A stretch of 64,000 nucleotides of DNA from Microbacterium sp. AZCO. GTDB taxonomy: Bacteria; Actinomycetota; Actinomycetes; Actinomycetales; Microbacteriaceae. Position 1 is the first letter of the stretch; the number at the start of each line of letters is the position of its first letter. The position numbers and the translations under genes are program-made. The stretch covers positions 2,418,001 through 2,482,000 of the forward strand of contig NZ_CP154857.1 in NCBI RefSeq assembly GCF_039614715.1, written 5' to 3'. The notes beneath the pieces were generated by a model. That model was not told where the DNA came from and made no database searches. It saw only the letters and a program-made list of their open reading frames with translations. This document shows positions 36,100-43,288 of this stretch, piece after piece.

Positions 36100-37299
36100 G
36101 TGACCGAACGCGCCCCACTCTCCCGCAAGCTGTCCGCCATCGCCGAGTCCGCGACCCTCAAGGTCGACGCCAAGGCCAAGGCCCTTCAGGCGGCAGGTCG
36201 TCCGGTCATCAGCTACGCGGCGGGCGAGCCCGATTTCGCCACCCCGCAGTTCATCGTGGACGCCGCCATCGAGGCGCTCCACGACCCGGCGAACTACCGC
36301 TACACGCCCGCGGTCGGCCTTCCCGTGCTGCGCGAGGCGATCGCCGCCAAGACGCTGCGCGACTCGGGCCTGGAGGTGCAGGCGTCGCAGGTCGTCGTCA
36401 CGAACGGCGGCAAGCAGGCGGTGTACCAGGCCTTCCAGGCCGTCGTTAACCCGGGCGACGAGGTGCTCCTCCCAGCTCCGTACTGGACGACGTACCCCGA
36501 GGCCATCGCCCTCGCCGACGGCGTGCCGGTCGAGGTCTTCGCCGGCGCCGACCAGGACTACAAGGTGACGGTCGAGCAGCTCGAGGCCGCTCGCACGCCG
36601 AAGACGACGGCGCTCGTCTTCGTGTCGCCCTCGAACCCGACGGGCTCGGTCTACACCGCCGACGAGACGAAGGCGATCGGCGAGTGGGCCGTCGAGCACG
36701 GCATCTGGATCATCTCGGACGAGATCTACCAGAACCTCGTCTACGAGGGCACGCGCGCCGTCTCCATCGTCGAGGCGGTTCCGGATGCCGCGGACCAGAC
36801 GATCCTCGTCAACGGCGTCGCCAAGACCTACGCCATGACGGGCTGGCGGCTGGGCTGGATGGTAGGCCCCGCCGACGCCATCAAGCTGGCCGCGAACCTG
36901 CAGTCGCACCTCAGCTCGAACGTCAACAACGTCGCCCAGCGCGCCGCCCTCGCGGCACTGACGGGCCCGCAGACCGAGGCCGAGGACTTCCGCCTCGCGT
37001 TCGACCGCCGCCGCAAGCTCATCGTGTCGGAGCTGTCGAAGATCGAGGGCGTCACGGTGCCCAACCCGCTCGGCGCCTTCTACGCCTACCCCGACGTCAC
37101 GGGCCTGCTCGGCCGCGAGTGGCGCGGCAAGCGCATCGAGACGTCTCTCGAGCTCGCCGACCTCATCCTCGACGAGGCGGAGGTCGCCGTGGTCCCGGGC
37201 GAGGCGTTCGGCCCGTCCGGCTACCTCCGCCTGTCCTACGCGCTCGGCGACGACGCGCTGCTCGAGGGCGTGAAGCGCATGCAGGAGCTGTTCGCGTAA
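36100..37299 (+). CDS. Pyridoxal-phosphate aspartate aminotransferase (class I beta type)
   Basis: A 399-residue class I/II aminotransferase. [22 protein letters not shown] (about 167-177) and the PLP-Lys motif [15 protein letters not shown] (about 235-249, Lys in the NGVAKTYA part) match the thermostable aspartate/prephenate aminotransferase subgroup. It would exchange amino groups between aspartate or glutamate and 2-oxo acids. GTG 36100 is the start. In related actinobacteria a gene like this lies beside murB and tRNA-Trp-secE; here murB is close but secE is 22 kb away. Confidence 0.9.
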   Translation: MTERAPLSRKLSAIAESATLKVDAKAKALQAAGRPVISYAAGEPDFATPQFIVDAAIEALHDPANYRYTPAVGLPVLREAIAAKTLRDSGLEVQASQVVVTNGGKQAVYQAFQAVVNPGDEVLLPAPYWTTYPEAIALADGVPVEVFAGADQDYKVTVEQLEAARTPKTTALVFVSPSNPTGSVYTADETKAIGEWAVEHGIWIISDEIYQNLVYEGTRAVSIVEAVPDAADQTILVNGVAKTYAMTGWRLGWMVGPADAIKLAANLQSHLSSNVNNVAQRAALAALTGPQTEAEDFRLAFDRRRKLIVSELSKIEGVTVPNPLGAFYAYPDVTGLLGREWRGKRIETSLELADLILDEAEVAVVPGEAFGPSGYLRLSYALGDDALLEGVKRMQELFA

Positions 37300-37301
37300 C
37301 G

Positions 37302-37706
37302 ATGAGGATCACCGAATCCGCCGACTGGCGGGACGCCCTCCCGTTCGAGTCGCCCGTCCTGCTGGCCGAGGTCGTGCCCGGTGAGCCCGCGCGCTGCGCC
37401 GGGTGCGGTCCCGACGTCGATCCGCGGCCGCGCGACGAGCTGTGGGCGTACAAGCACCGGCACCCCAACAACCACGCGGGGTTCGTGCGGTTCTACTGCG
37501 CGACGCATGTGCCGGCCGCGCGTCGCGCGCCCGCGGCGGCACCCGCGCCCGTCCGCAAGGAGCGCGCCCGCTCCGCTCCGCGCGCGACGGCGGCTCCGGC
37601 GCGCCGCGCGCCCGACCTCGACGTGACGCGCGCGATGTGCCCGGACTGCTTCGTCGAGGTGGCCGCGAACGGCGTGTGCGGAATGTGCGGGCGCCAGGTC
37701 GCCTGA
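37302..37706 (+). CDS. Zinc-ribbon-like hypothetical protein
   Basis: A 134-residue protein beginning MRITESADWRDALPFESP two bases after the aminotransferase stop. It has two cysteine pairs near the start (CAGC, about 33-36) and the end (CPDCF and CGMCG, about 115-132), a typical metal-ribbon pattern, joined by a low-complexity Ala/Arg/Pro linker. Similar genes occur next to aspC in Microbacteriaceae, as far as I remember, but I cannot give a function. Confidence 0.72.
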   Translation: MRITESADWRDALPFESPVLLAEVVPGEPARCAGCGPDVDPRPRDELWAYKHRHPNNHAGFVRFYCATHVPAARRAPAAAPAPVRKERARSAPRATAAPARRAPDLDVTRAMCPDCFVEVAANGVCGMCGRQVA

Positions 37707-37764
37707 TCGCGGTCGACCCCGCCGAGTTCGGGCGTCCGCCCGCCGCGAGATCAGGAGAAGGCCT

Positions 37765-37822
37765 CGAGATCAGGTCACCGCGACGCGAATCGCCCTGAGC
37801 CCGACGCCTCGCCCTGATCTCG
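37765..37822. terminator. Inverted repeat between convergent genes
   Basis: CGAGATCAGG (37765-37774) and CCTGATCTCG (37813-37822) are perfect complements flanking 38 bases; another CGAGATCAGG copy lies at about 37747-37756. It sits between the zinc-ribbon gene and murB, which converge, so it may terminate either transcript. Confidence 0.55.
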
Positions 37823-37830
37823 TGACCGCG

Positions 37831-38967
37831 TCAGAGCTCGACGCCGACGAGCACCGGCTCGGGCTGCAGGATGAGCCCGAACTCGGCCTGCACGCGGCCC
37901 TGGATGAATCGCGCCAGCTCGGCGAGCTCCTCGGCCGTGGCGTTTCCCCGGTTCGTCAGCGCGAGCGCGTGCTTCGACGAGAGCGCCGCGCGCGAGCGCG
38001 GAAGCTTGAAGCCCTTGCTGACGCCGGCGTGCTCGATGAGCCACGCGGCGCTGACCTTCACGTCGGGCTGACGCGTCTCGGCCGGCGGCACATAGCCGTC
38101 GAACGACTCCAGCGGGATGACGAGCACGGGGTCGAGGTCGGGCGCGACGGGCCACCGGGGGCACTCGTCAGGGAGCGTCCGGGCGAACGACGCCGAGACG
38201 ACGGCGTTCTGGAAGAACGACCCCGCGCTGTACGTGTCGGGGTCTGCGGGGTCGAGCACCATGCCCTTGCGGCGGCGCGTCTCGAGCACGTGGTCGCGGA
38301 TCCAGGCCACGGTGACTCGCTGCCCCTCGGCCAGGCCGAGGGCCGTGCGCAGCTGGGCGCCCGCGATCGGTCGCTCGGCGTGACCGATCTCCGCGAGCTC
38401 GAGCGTGACCGACAGGATGACCCCGGCCCGCAGCGGCGCCGAGCCGTAGTGGTGCTTGAGCACCGACGTGCGGAATCCGAGGCCCAGCTCGGCCGCGGAC
38501 ACCGTGGACACCTCCCCCGTCGACGCGTCGAGCAGCTCGACCTCGACGAGGGTCTGCACGATCTCCTGACCGTACGCGCCGATGTTCTGCACGGGGGCCG
38601 CGCCGACGGTGCCCGGGATGCCGGACATCGCCTCGATGCCGGCGAGCCCCTGCTCGACGGCGTAGGCCACGAGGGCATCCCAGTCGTGGCCCGCCTGGAC
38701 GCGGAGACGGGCGAAGCCAGGGCGGGGCGACGGCATCCGCTCGATGCCGTCGGTGAGGACGCGCACGACGGTGCCGTCGAAGGGCTCGTCGCCCGCGAAG
38801 AGGTTGGAGCCTCCGCCGAGGACGAGCCACTCGTCGCCGTCGCCCCACACCTCGCGGAGTGCGGCGACCAGCTGGTCGGTCGTGTGCGCGTCGATCATGC
38901 GCGCAGGCACGCCGCCGGTGCGCAGCGTCGTGAGCTGCGCGAGCGGAAGGGGCTCGACGTGGGGCAT
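37831..38967 (-). CDS. murB: UDP-N-acetylenolpyruvoylglucosamine reductase (MurB)
   Basis: A 378-residue FAD enzyme that reduces UDP-GlcNAc-enolpyruvate to UDP-MurNAc in peptidoglycan synthesis. The FAD-binding region LGGGSNLFAGDEPFDG (about 50-65), GIEAMSGIPGTVGAAPVQNIGAYGQE (about 108-133), the catalytic Ser in AGSFFQNAV, and the C-terminal Glu in QAEFGLILQPEP are all present. Last gene of a hadA-like/hadB-like/murB operon, four bases after the hydratase stop. Confidence 0.95.
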   Translation of the reverse strand: MPHVEPLPLAQLTTLRTGGVPARMIDAHTTDQLVAALREVWGDGDEWLVLGGGSNLFAGDEPFDGTVVRVLTDGIERMPSPRPGFARLRVQAGHDWDALVAYAVEQGLAGIEAMSGIPGTVGAAPVQNIGAYGQEIVQTLVEVELLDASTGEVSTVSAAELGLGFRTSVLKHHYGSAPLRAGVILSVTLELAEIGHAERPIAGAQLRTALGLAEGQRVTVAWIRDHVLETRRRKGMVLDPADPDTYSAGSFFQNAVVSASFARTLPDECPRWPVAPDLDPVLVIPLESFDGYVPPAETRQPDVKVSAAWLIEHAGVSKGFKLPRSRAALSSKHALALTNRGNATAEELAELARFIQGRVQAEFGLILQPEPVLVGVEL

Positions 38968-38971
38968 GCGG

Positions 38972-39394
38972 TCAGGCGAGACGGACGCGGACCTGCGCCT
39001 TGCCGAGCACCGTCGTGTCGGCGTGCGACACCGTCAGGTCGATGCGGGCGGTCTCGTCGTCGACGGCGCCGACCTTCGCGACGACCGTGACGTCGGCGCC
39101 CGACTCGGGGTCGACGACGACGGGACGCGTGAAGCGGACGCCGTACTCGACGATGCGGCCCGCATCGCCGAGCCACGGCACGACGGTCTCGACCGCGAGC
39201 CCCATGGTGAGCATGCCGTGGGCGAGCACGCCCGGCAGGCCGACGGATGCGGCGACGTCGTCGCGGTAGTGGATGGGGTTGAAGTCGCCCGAGGCGCCCG
39301 CATAGCGGACGAGCGACTCACGGGTCAGATGCACGGTGCGCTCGGCGACGACGTCGCCCACGGCGATGGTCGCGCCTCGAGAGGTCTCGCTCAC
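38972..39394 (-). CDS. MaoC-family hydratase (HadB-like)
   Basis: A 140-residue hot-dog fold hydratase. The R-hydratase motif region YAGASGDFNPIHYRDDVAASVGLPGVLAHGMLTMG (about 31-65) contains the catalytic Asp and His of MaoC/HadB proteins. With the upstream HadA-like subunit it probably forms a heterodimeric (3R)-hydroxyacyl dehydratase of fatty acid synthesis or related acyl chemistry. Its ATG overlaps the stop of the upstream gene by four bases. Confidence 0.87.
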   Translation of the reverse strand: MSETSRGATIAVGDVVAERTVHLTRESLVRYAGASGDFNPIHYRDDVAASVGLPGVLAHGMLTMGLAVETVVPWLGDAGRIVEYGVRFTRPVVVDPESGADVTVVAKVGAVDDETARIDLTVSHADTTVLGKAQVRVRLA

Positions 39395-39840
39395 TGGTCG
39401 CCCTCCCCCACGAGAAGCACGGACGTCGCGGTCACGACATGGGCTCCGGAGGCATCCGTGATCTCGGACTCGCTCGTCACCATCGCCGCCGCACCCATGC
39501 TGCGGATGCCGGTGACCGACAGCCTGGCGGTGAGCTCGTCGCCCGCCACGATCGGGCGCGACCAGCGGAACCTCTGCTCGGCGTGCAGCACGTTCTGCAG
39601 CACGATGCCCGAGTCGGGCTCGGCGAGCAGCTGCTGGAGCGTCGCGTCGGTCACGACGATCGCGAAGGTCGGCGGTGCGACGACGTCGGCGTAGCCGAGC
39701 GCCTGCGCGGCTGAGGGGTCGGTGTGCTGGGGGTCGTCCGCGAAGACGGCGCGGGCGAACTCGCGCACCTTCTCACGGCCGACGAGGTAGGGCGACGTCG
39801 GCGGGAAGTCCCGCCCGACGAGCTCGGGGTTCACTGGCAC
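39391..39840 (-). CDS. MaoC N-terminal-domain protein (HadA-like)
   Basis: A 149-residue protein starting MPVNPELVGRDFPPTSPYLVGREKVREFARAV, a classic HadA/FAS1-dehydratase N-terminal hot-dog domain. It lacks the catalytic hydratase motif and stabilises the HadB-like partner encoded next. The hadA-hadB pair near secE/nusG/rplK is an ancestral actinobacterial arrangement, as in Mycobacterium. Confidence 0.87.
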   Translation of the reverse strand: MPVNPELVGRDFPPTSPYLVGREKVREFARAVFADDPQHTDPSAAQALGYADVVAPPTFAIVVTDATLQQLLAEPDSGIVLQNVLHAEQRFRWSRPIVAGDELTARLSVTGIRSMGAAAMVTSESEITDASGAHVVTATSVLLVGEGDQ

Positions 39841-39891
39841 CGTGCCATCCTACCGAGCGCGTTGAGACCGCCCCGCCCGGCGTCCGTAGCC

Positions 39892-39954
39892 CGTGCTCTC
39901 GCCGAACGCCCACGCTGTGCACGGCGCGAAACACGGGCTCTCGGCGAGAGCACG
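39892..39954. terminator. Long inverted repeat downstream of the TauE-type gene
   Basis: CGTGCTCTCGCCGA (39892-39905) and TCGGCGAGAGCACG (39941-39954) are perfect 14-bp complements 35 bases apart; an AGC/GCT extension follows one mismatch. The right arm itself holds the self-complementary GCTCTCGGCGAGAGC. It lies after the TauE-type stop and before hadA, so it may terminate the former. Confidence 0.65.
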
Positions 39955-39990
39955 TGCTATGGACAGAAGAAGGAGCGGAGGATGGATGCC

Positions 39991-40788
39991 TCAGGCCCGG
40001 CGCCCGCGGACGGCGCGGACCGCCATCTGCACCGCGATGAACGCGAGGAAGATCGCGAACAGGACGTTGGCGACGAAGGGGTCGAGGAGGGTCGCGATCC
40101 AGGCGCCGAGCGCCGTCGTGGTACAGGCCGCGAGCCCGACCGCGATGGCGGCCGTGAGGTCGACGTTGCCGCGACGGAGGTTGCCGACCGTGCCCGAGAT
40201 GGCCGTCGGGATCATCATGAGCAGCGACGTGCCCTTCGCGACGAGGTCGCTCGTGCCGAACAGCAGCATGAGCGCGGGAACCACGACGATGCCCCCGCCG
40301 ACGCCGAGGAGGCCGGAGAGGACGCCCGTCACGACGCCGAGGACGACGAGCCCCGAGATCGTGAGGATCGTGAGGGGGAACTCCGTGTCGCGCGAGGGGA
40401 TGACGATGAAGAGGTTCACGATCACGACGGCGAGGAACGCGACGAAGCCCCACCGGAGCGCCGTGACCGAGACCTTCGGGAGGAGCCACGTACCGATCTG
40501 CGCACCGACGACGGCGCCGGCGGCGAGGATGAGCGCGGGAATCCAGGCGACCGATCCGTGCACGGCGTAGGACACCACTCCGACGGCGGCCGTCGGGACG
40601 ATCGCCGCGAGTGACGTGCCGGCCGCGAGCCGCTGGTCGAACTTCAGGAGGAGCACGAGAAGCGGCACGATGACCGTCCCGCCGCCCACGCCGAAGAGGC
40701 CCGACATGAGGCCGGCGAGCAGTCCGATGCCGATGCAGGCGACGAGGAAGGACGGGGCGCGGCGGACCCGTGCGGGCGTGTCGCTCAC
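39991..40788 (-). CDS. TauE/SafE-family sulfite/anion exporter
   Basis: A 265-residue membrane protein with about eight hydrophobic segments arranged as two related halves, each with the TSUP signature: GLFGVGGGTVIVPLLVLLLKF (about 25-45) and GLLGVGGGIVVVPALMLLFG (about 159-178). Family members export sulfite, sulfonates or other organic anions; the substrate is unknown. Its start overlaps the stop of the upstream hypothetical gene by four bases. Confidence 0.87.
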   Translation of the reverse strand: MSDTPARVRRAPSFLVACIGIGLLAGLMSGLFGVGGGTVIVPLLVLLLKFDQRLAAGTSLAAIVPTAAVGVVSYAVHGSVAWIPALILAAGAVVGAQIGTWLLPKVSVTALRWGFVAFLAVVIVNLFIVIPSRDTEFPLTILTISGLVVLGVVTGVLSGLLGVGGGIVVVPALMLLFGTSDLVAKGTSLLMMIPTAISGTVGNLRRGNVDLTAAIAVGLAACTTTALGAWIATLLDPFVANVLFAIFLAFIAVQMAVRAVRGRRA

Positions 40789-41354
40789 GGCAGGACGATG
40801 TTCGCGTCGTCGATGACCCAGGTCGAGTCCGAGGGGATCACGACATAGTCGTAGCGGCGGGTCGCCGGAGCCGGTGCGGCAAGCGGCGCTCCCGCGTCGT
40901 CGACGAGCGAGACGTACGTTTCCGTGGTCGAGACGATGATCTTCTCTCCTTCATGCGAGACGGCGTCGACCTCAAGATGGTAATCGTCGCTCCCCTCGGC
41001 GAACGATTCGGCCTCCTCGGTGAAGCCGGGGCACTCCGGCAGCAGCAGCCGCGCACGGAAGGCCTCGGTCGTCGCGGCGAGGTAGTCGCGGCAGCTCGCC
41101 CGCGCCCACGCGTCGTCGTAGCGCTGGACGGCCGCGACGGCCGCCTGCTCGTCGGCGTCGAGCCCCGCGGACGCCGCGGGCGTCGGCGTCCGCGCCTCGG
41201 AGGCGGCCTTGAGCCACAGCGGCACGAGAAGGATCGCGAGGACGATCAGCGCAAGGGCGATGGCGCCGAGGATCGACCACGCGAGCCAGTGGCGCTTCGT
41301 CCTGGGTCCGGCCCCATCCGGGTCCACAGGAGGCGCCGCGGGAGGCGAGCTCAT
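40785..41354 (-). CDS. Single-pass membrane-anchored hypothetical protein
   Basis: A 189-residue protein. A short Pro-rich cytoplasmic N-terminus and one transmembrane helix (about 24-47, WLAWSILGAIALALIVLAIL) precede an extracytoplasmic domain of about 130 residues with two cysteines (CRDYL, about 88, and PEC, about 107) and a C-terminal part (TTETYVSLVDD, then DYVVIPSDSTWVIDDANI) resembling NTF2-like lipoprotein domains. Function unknown. Coupled to the TauE-type gene. Confidence 0.72.
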   Translation of the reverse strand: MSSPPAAPPVDPDGAGPRTKRHWLAWSILGAIALALIVLAILLVPLWLKAASEARTPTPAASAGLDADEQAAVAAVQRYDDAWARASCRDYLAATTEAFRARLLLPECPGFTEEAESFAEGSDDYHLEVDAVSHEGEKIIVSTTETYVSLVDDAGAPLAAPAPATRRYDYVVIPSDSTWVIDDANIVLP

Positions 41355-41405
41355 GGGGAGAACCCTAGCGAAGCCGTGTTACCGCCCCGCGTCACGGGCC
41401 TCGGC

Positions 41406-42296
41406 TCACACCATCCCAGCCGCCATCAGGCTCGGGTTCGGGTCGCGCCACTTCTGGGCGGACTGCAGCAGCCAGAACAGCATGAACAGACCGAGTGCGA
41501 TGAACTCGCACACGAAGATCGGCGGGACGTCGGCATCCGGGATCTCTCCTCGCGCGATGAACGCGATCACCACGACGATGTCGACCACCATGGCCGCCGC
41601 GATGACGATGTTCGTGATCGCGAGCGCGCGCGAGGGCTGCACCCACAGCGGATCGCCGGGGTGCGGGAACGCGTTCCACACGGCGACGGCCGCGATGAGG
41701 AGGAAGAAGATGCCCGAGGCGGCGAAGTGGCCGACGGCGAGCATCCACTCCCGCGCCCACGTCCACGCGACGAACACCGCGACCAGCACGGCGATCGAGA
41801 CCAGGATGGATGCCGCGACCTGCCGCCACGTGAGCCCTTGACGCCGGCGGATGATGAGCGCGGCGATGACGAGGATCGCGCCCACGACGAGGTACGTCGA
41901 GACGCCGTTGCCGACCGCGGCGCGGTACTCGAGCGGCACGCACGGCGTGTCGGCCGGACACGTCGCCTCGACCCCTGGGATGCCGCCCGGGTACATCGGG
42001 GTCGGGATGAACGCGATGAGAGGCGCGAGCAGCGCCGCCGCGTCGAGCAGATTGCGCTCGACTCCGCGGCCCGACAGCGCGAAGAGACCGAAGGATGCTG
42101 CGACGAGCGCCGCGACGAACGCGTCGCCCGCGGGGGTGTAGTAGTACGCGCTGATCGAGGGCAGGAGCCCGACGTCCGCGAACGCGAACCCGACGGATGC
42201 CGCGATGACGACGACCGTGGCGGCGATGCCGAGGCGCACGTAGCGGTAGGTGCGCATGAGCGAGGTCTCGACCGGAACGGCGGTCACGGCATCCAT
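41406..42296 (-). CDS. Polytopic membrane protein of unknown function
   Basis: A 296-residue protein with about seven hydrophobic segments: near 22-42, 58-74, 84-98, 133-150, 160-178, 190-208, and the C-terminal region 225-275. A loop with two cysteines (TCPADTPCVPLEY, about 111-123) lies outside the predicted membrane. It looks like DUF998-type membrane proteins, but I cannot name a function. It stands alone upstream of a hairpin-rich intergenic region. Confidence 0.72.
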   Translation of the reverse strand: MDAVTAVPVETSLMRTYRYVRLGIAATVVVIAASVGFAFADVGLLPSISAYYYTPAGDAFVAALVAASFGLFALSGRGVERNLLDAAALLAPLIAFIPTPMYPGGIPGVEATCPADTPCVPLEYRAAVGNGVSTYLVVGAILVIAALIIRRRQGLTWRQVAASILVSIAVLVAVFVAWTWAREWMLAVGHFAASGIFFLLIAAVAVWNAFPHPGDPLWVQPSRALAITNIVIAAAMVVDIVVVIAFIARGEIPDADVPPIFVCEFIALGLFMLFWLLQSAQKWRDPNPSLMAAGMV

Positions 42297-42622
42297 CCCC
42301 CTCTGCTCTTCTGCCGTCCACGCTAGCGGCGAGCGCCGACGTCGCCGCGCGGCGACATCGTGTTACAGGTTTGCTAAGTCCTGACGATTCGAGGGGACCG
42401 CGGGACGCACCGTGCCTATCGTGGAGGCAGACCCGTTGCCGCGTCTGCCGCCGGAACCCCCAGTCCGGCGGGCCTGGCACCCCAGCGGGCGTTCTCACCG
42501 CGTCGGCGGGTTCAGGTCCCCTCGGGAGACCGCCGGGAACGCGGTCCCGAGGGGGCCGTCAATCCTCCCAGCCACCGGCAGATCCCTTGAGGCAGGGAGC
42601 GGGGCGGAGGTATGACGGGGAG
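42297..42622. other. Intergenic region with clustered hairpins, possible structured RNA
   Basis: A 326-bp non-coding stretch. Four stems are visible: TGCCT/AGGCA (42413-42417/42425-42429), GGCAGAC/GTCTGCC (42426-42432/42443-42449; alternative to the first), CCGCCGGA/TCCGGCGG with loop ACCCCCAG (42448-42455/42464-42471), and CCCCTCGGGA/TCCCGAGGGG (42518-42527/42545-42554), a 10-bp perfect terminator-like stem. AT-rich TGTTACAGGTTTGCTAAG at 42361-42378 could be a promoter. This arrangement fits a small RNA or 5' leader for the PPOX gene, but I cannot match it to a known family. Confidence 0.5.
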
Positions 42623-43288
42623 ATGACGGCGGAAGGGCAGCAGGTGGGGAGCGAAGAGCGGGCAGCATCCCGCTCCCCCGACCGCGCCGGCGCAGTCGAG
42701 CACCTGACGGCAGCGGAGTGCTGGTCGCTCCTCGAGGGCTGCGACCTTGGTCGGCTCGCGGTGGTCGGTGGGGATGGGACGCCCGAGCTGTTCCCGGTCA
42801 ACTACACCGCACACGAGGGATCGCTCTTCTTCCGGACGGCCCGCGACAGCAAGCTCCTGCATATCGCGCACCATCCCAGCGTCGCCTTCGAGATCGATGG
42901 AGAGACCGACGGCCGCTACTGGAGCGTCGTGGCGAAGGGCGCCGCCGAGCGGGTGACGAGCGATGCGCTGATCCGCGACAGTGGCGTGCAGCGTCTCGCC
43001 TCGCTGAGCCCGACCGTCAAGCACTTCGTGGTCCGGATCGGTGTCCATGCCATCACGGGCCGTCGCTTCGCCGCCGTCCGGCGTCATGCCGATCCGCTGC
43101 AGGCCTTCGAAGGGGATGCCGGAGCCTCGGCCGGGCCGGAGGCGGATGCACGGTCGCGTTCGCAGCGGCCGGAGCCAATCCCGCACCGCCGGCCGACGGC
43201 GGACAGCGCACAATCGAGCGGGGCCTCACGATCCGAAGACCGTGAGACCCCGCTCGGATCAGGCGCGCCGGATCAGCCGCAGCTGTAG
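42623..43288 (+). CDS. Pyridoxamine 5'-phosphate oxidase-like flavoprotein
   Basis: A 221-residue protein from ATG 42623. The split-barrel core (about 20-155; AECWSLLEGCDLGRLAVVGG, ELFPVNYTAHEGSLFFRTA, HHPSVAFEID) is typical of PNPOx-like FMN- or F420-binding proteins of unknown substrate (nitroimidazole resistance type). After about residue 158 the sequence becomes low complexity (RSRSQRPEPIPHRRPTADSA). This tail reads through the hairpin at 43216-43254 and its stop lies beyond the convergent GH43 stop codon, so the natural C-terminus may have been lost. Confidence 0.75.
   Translation: MTAEGQQVGSEERAASRSPDRAGAVEHLTAAECWSLLEGCDLGRLAVVGGDGTPELFPVNYTAHEGSLFFRTARDSKLLHIAHHPSVAFEIDGETDGRYWSVVAKGAAERVTSDALIRDSGVQRLASLSPTVKHFVVRIGVHAITGRRFAAVRRHADPLQAFEGDAGASAGPEADARSRSQRPEPIPHRRPTADSAQSSGASRSEDRETPLGSGAPDQPQL
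43216..43254. terminator. Terminator hairpin between PPOX and GH43 genes
   Basis: A 15-bp stem with one mismatch: GAGCGGGG-C-CTCACG (43216-43230) with CGTGAG-A-CCCCGCTC (43241-43254 plus inner bases) around ATCCGAAGAC. It lies 19 bases after the GH43 stop on the minus strand and inside the 3' part of the PPOX frame on the plus strand. Confidence 0.75.

Noticed and set aside
42400..42560. Known riboswitch (cyclic di-AMP) or 6C RNA
   Set aside because: The stems do not carry the conserved sequences I know for these classes, and the loops have only five consecutive C; left as an unassigned structured RNA.
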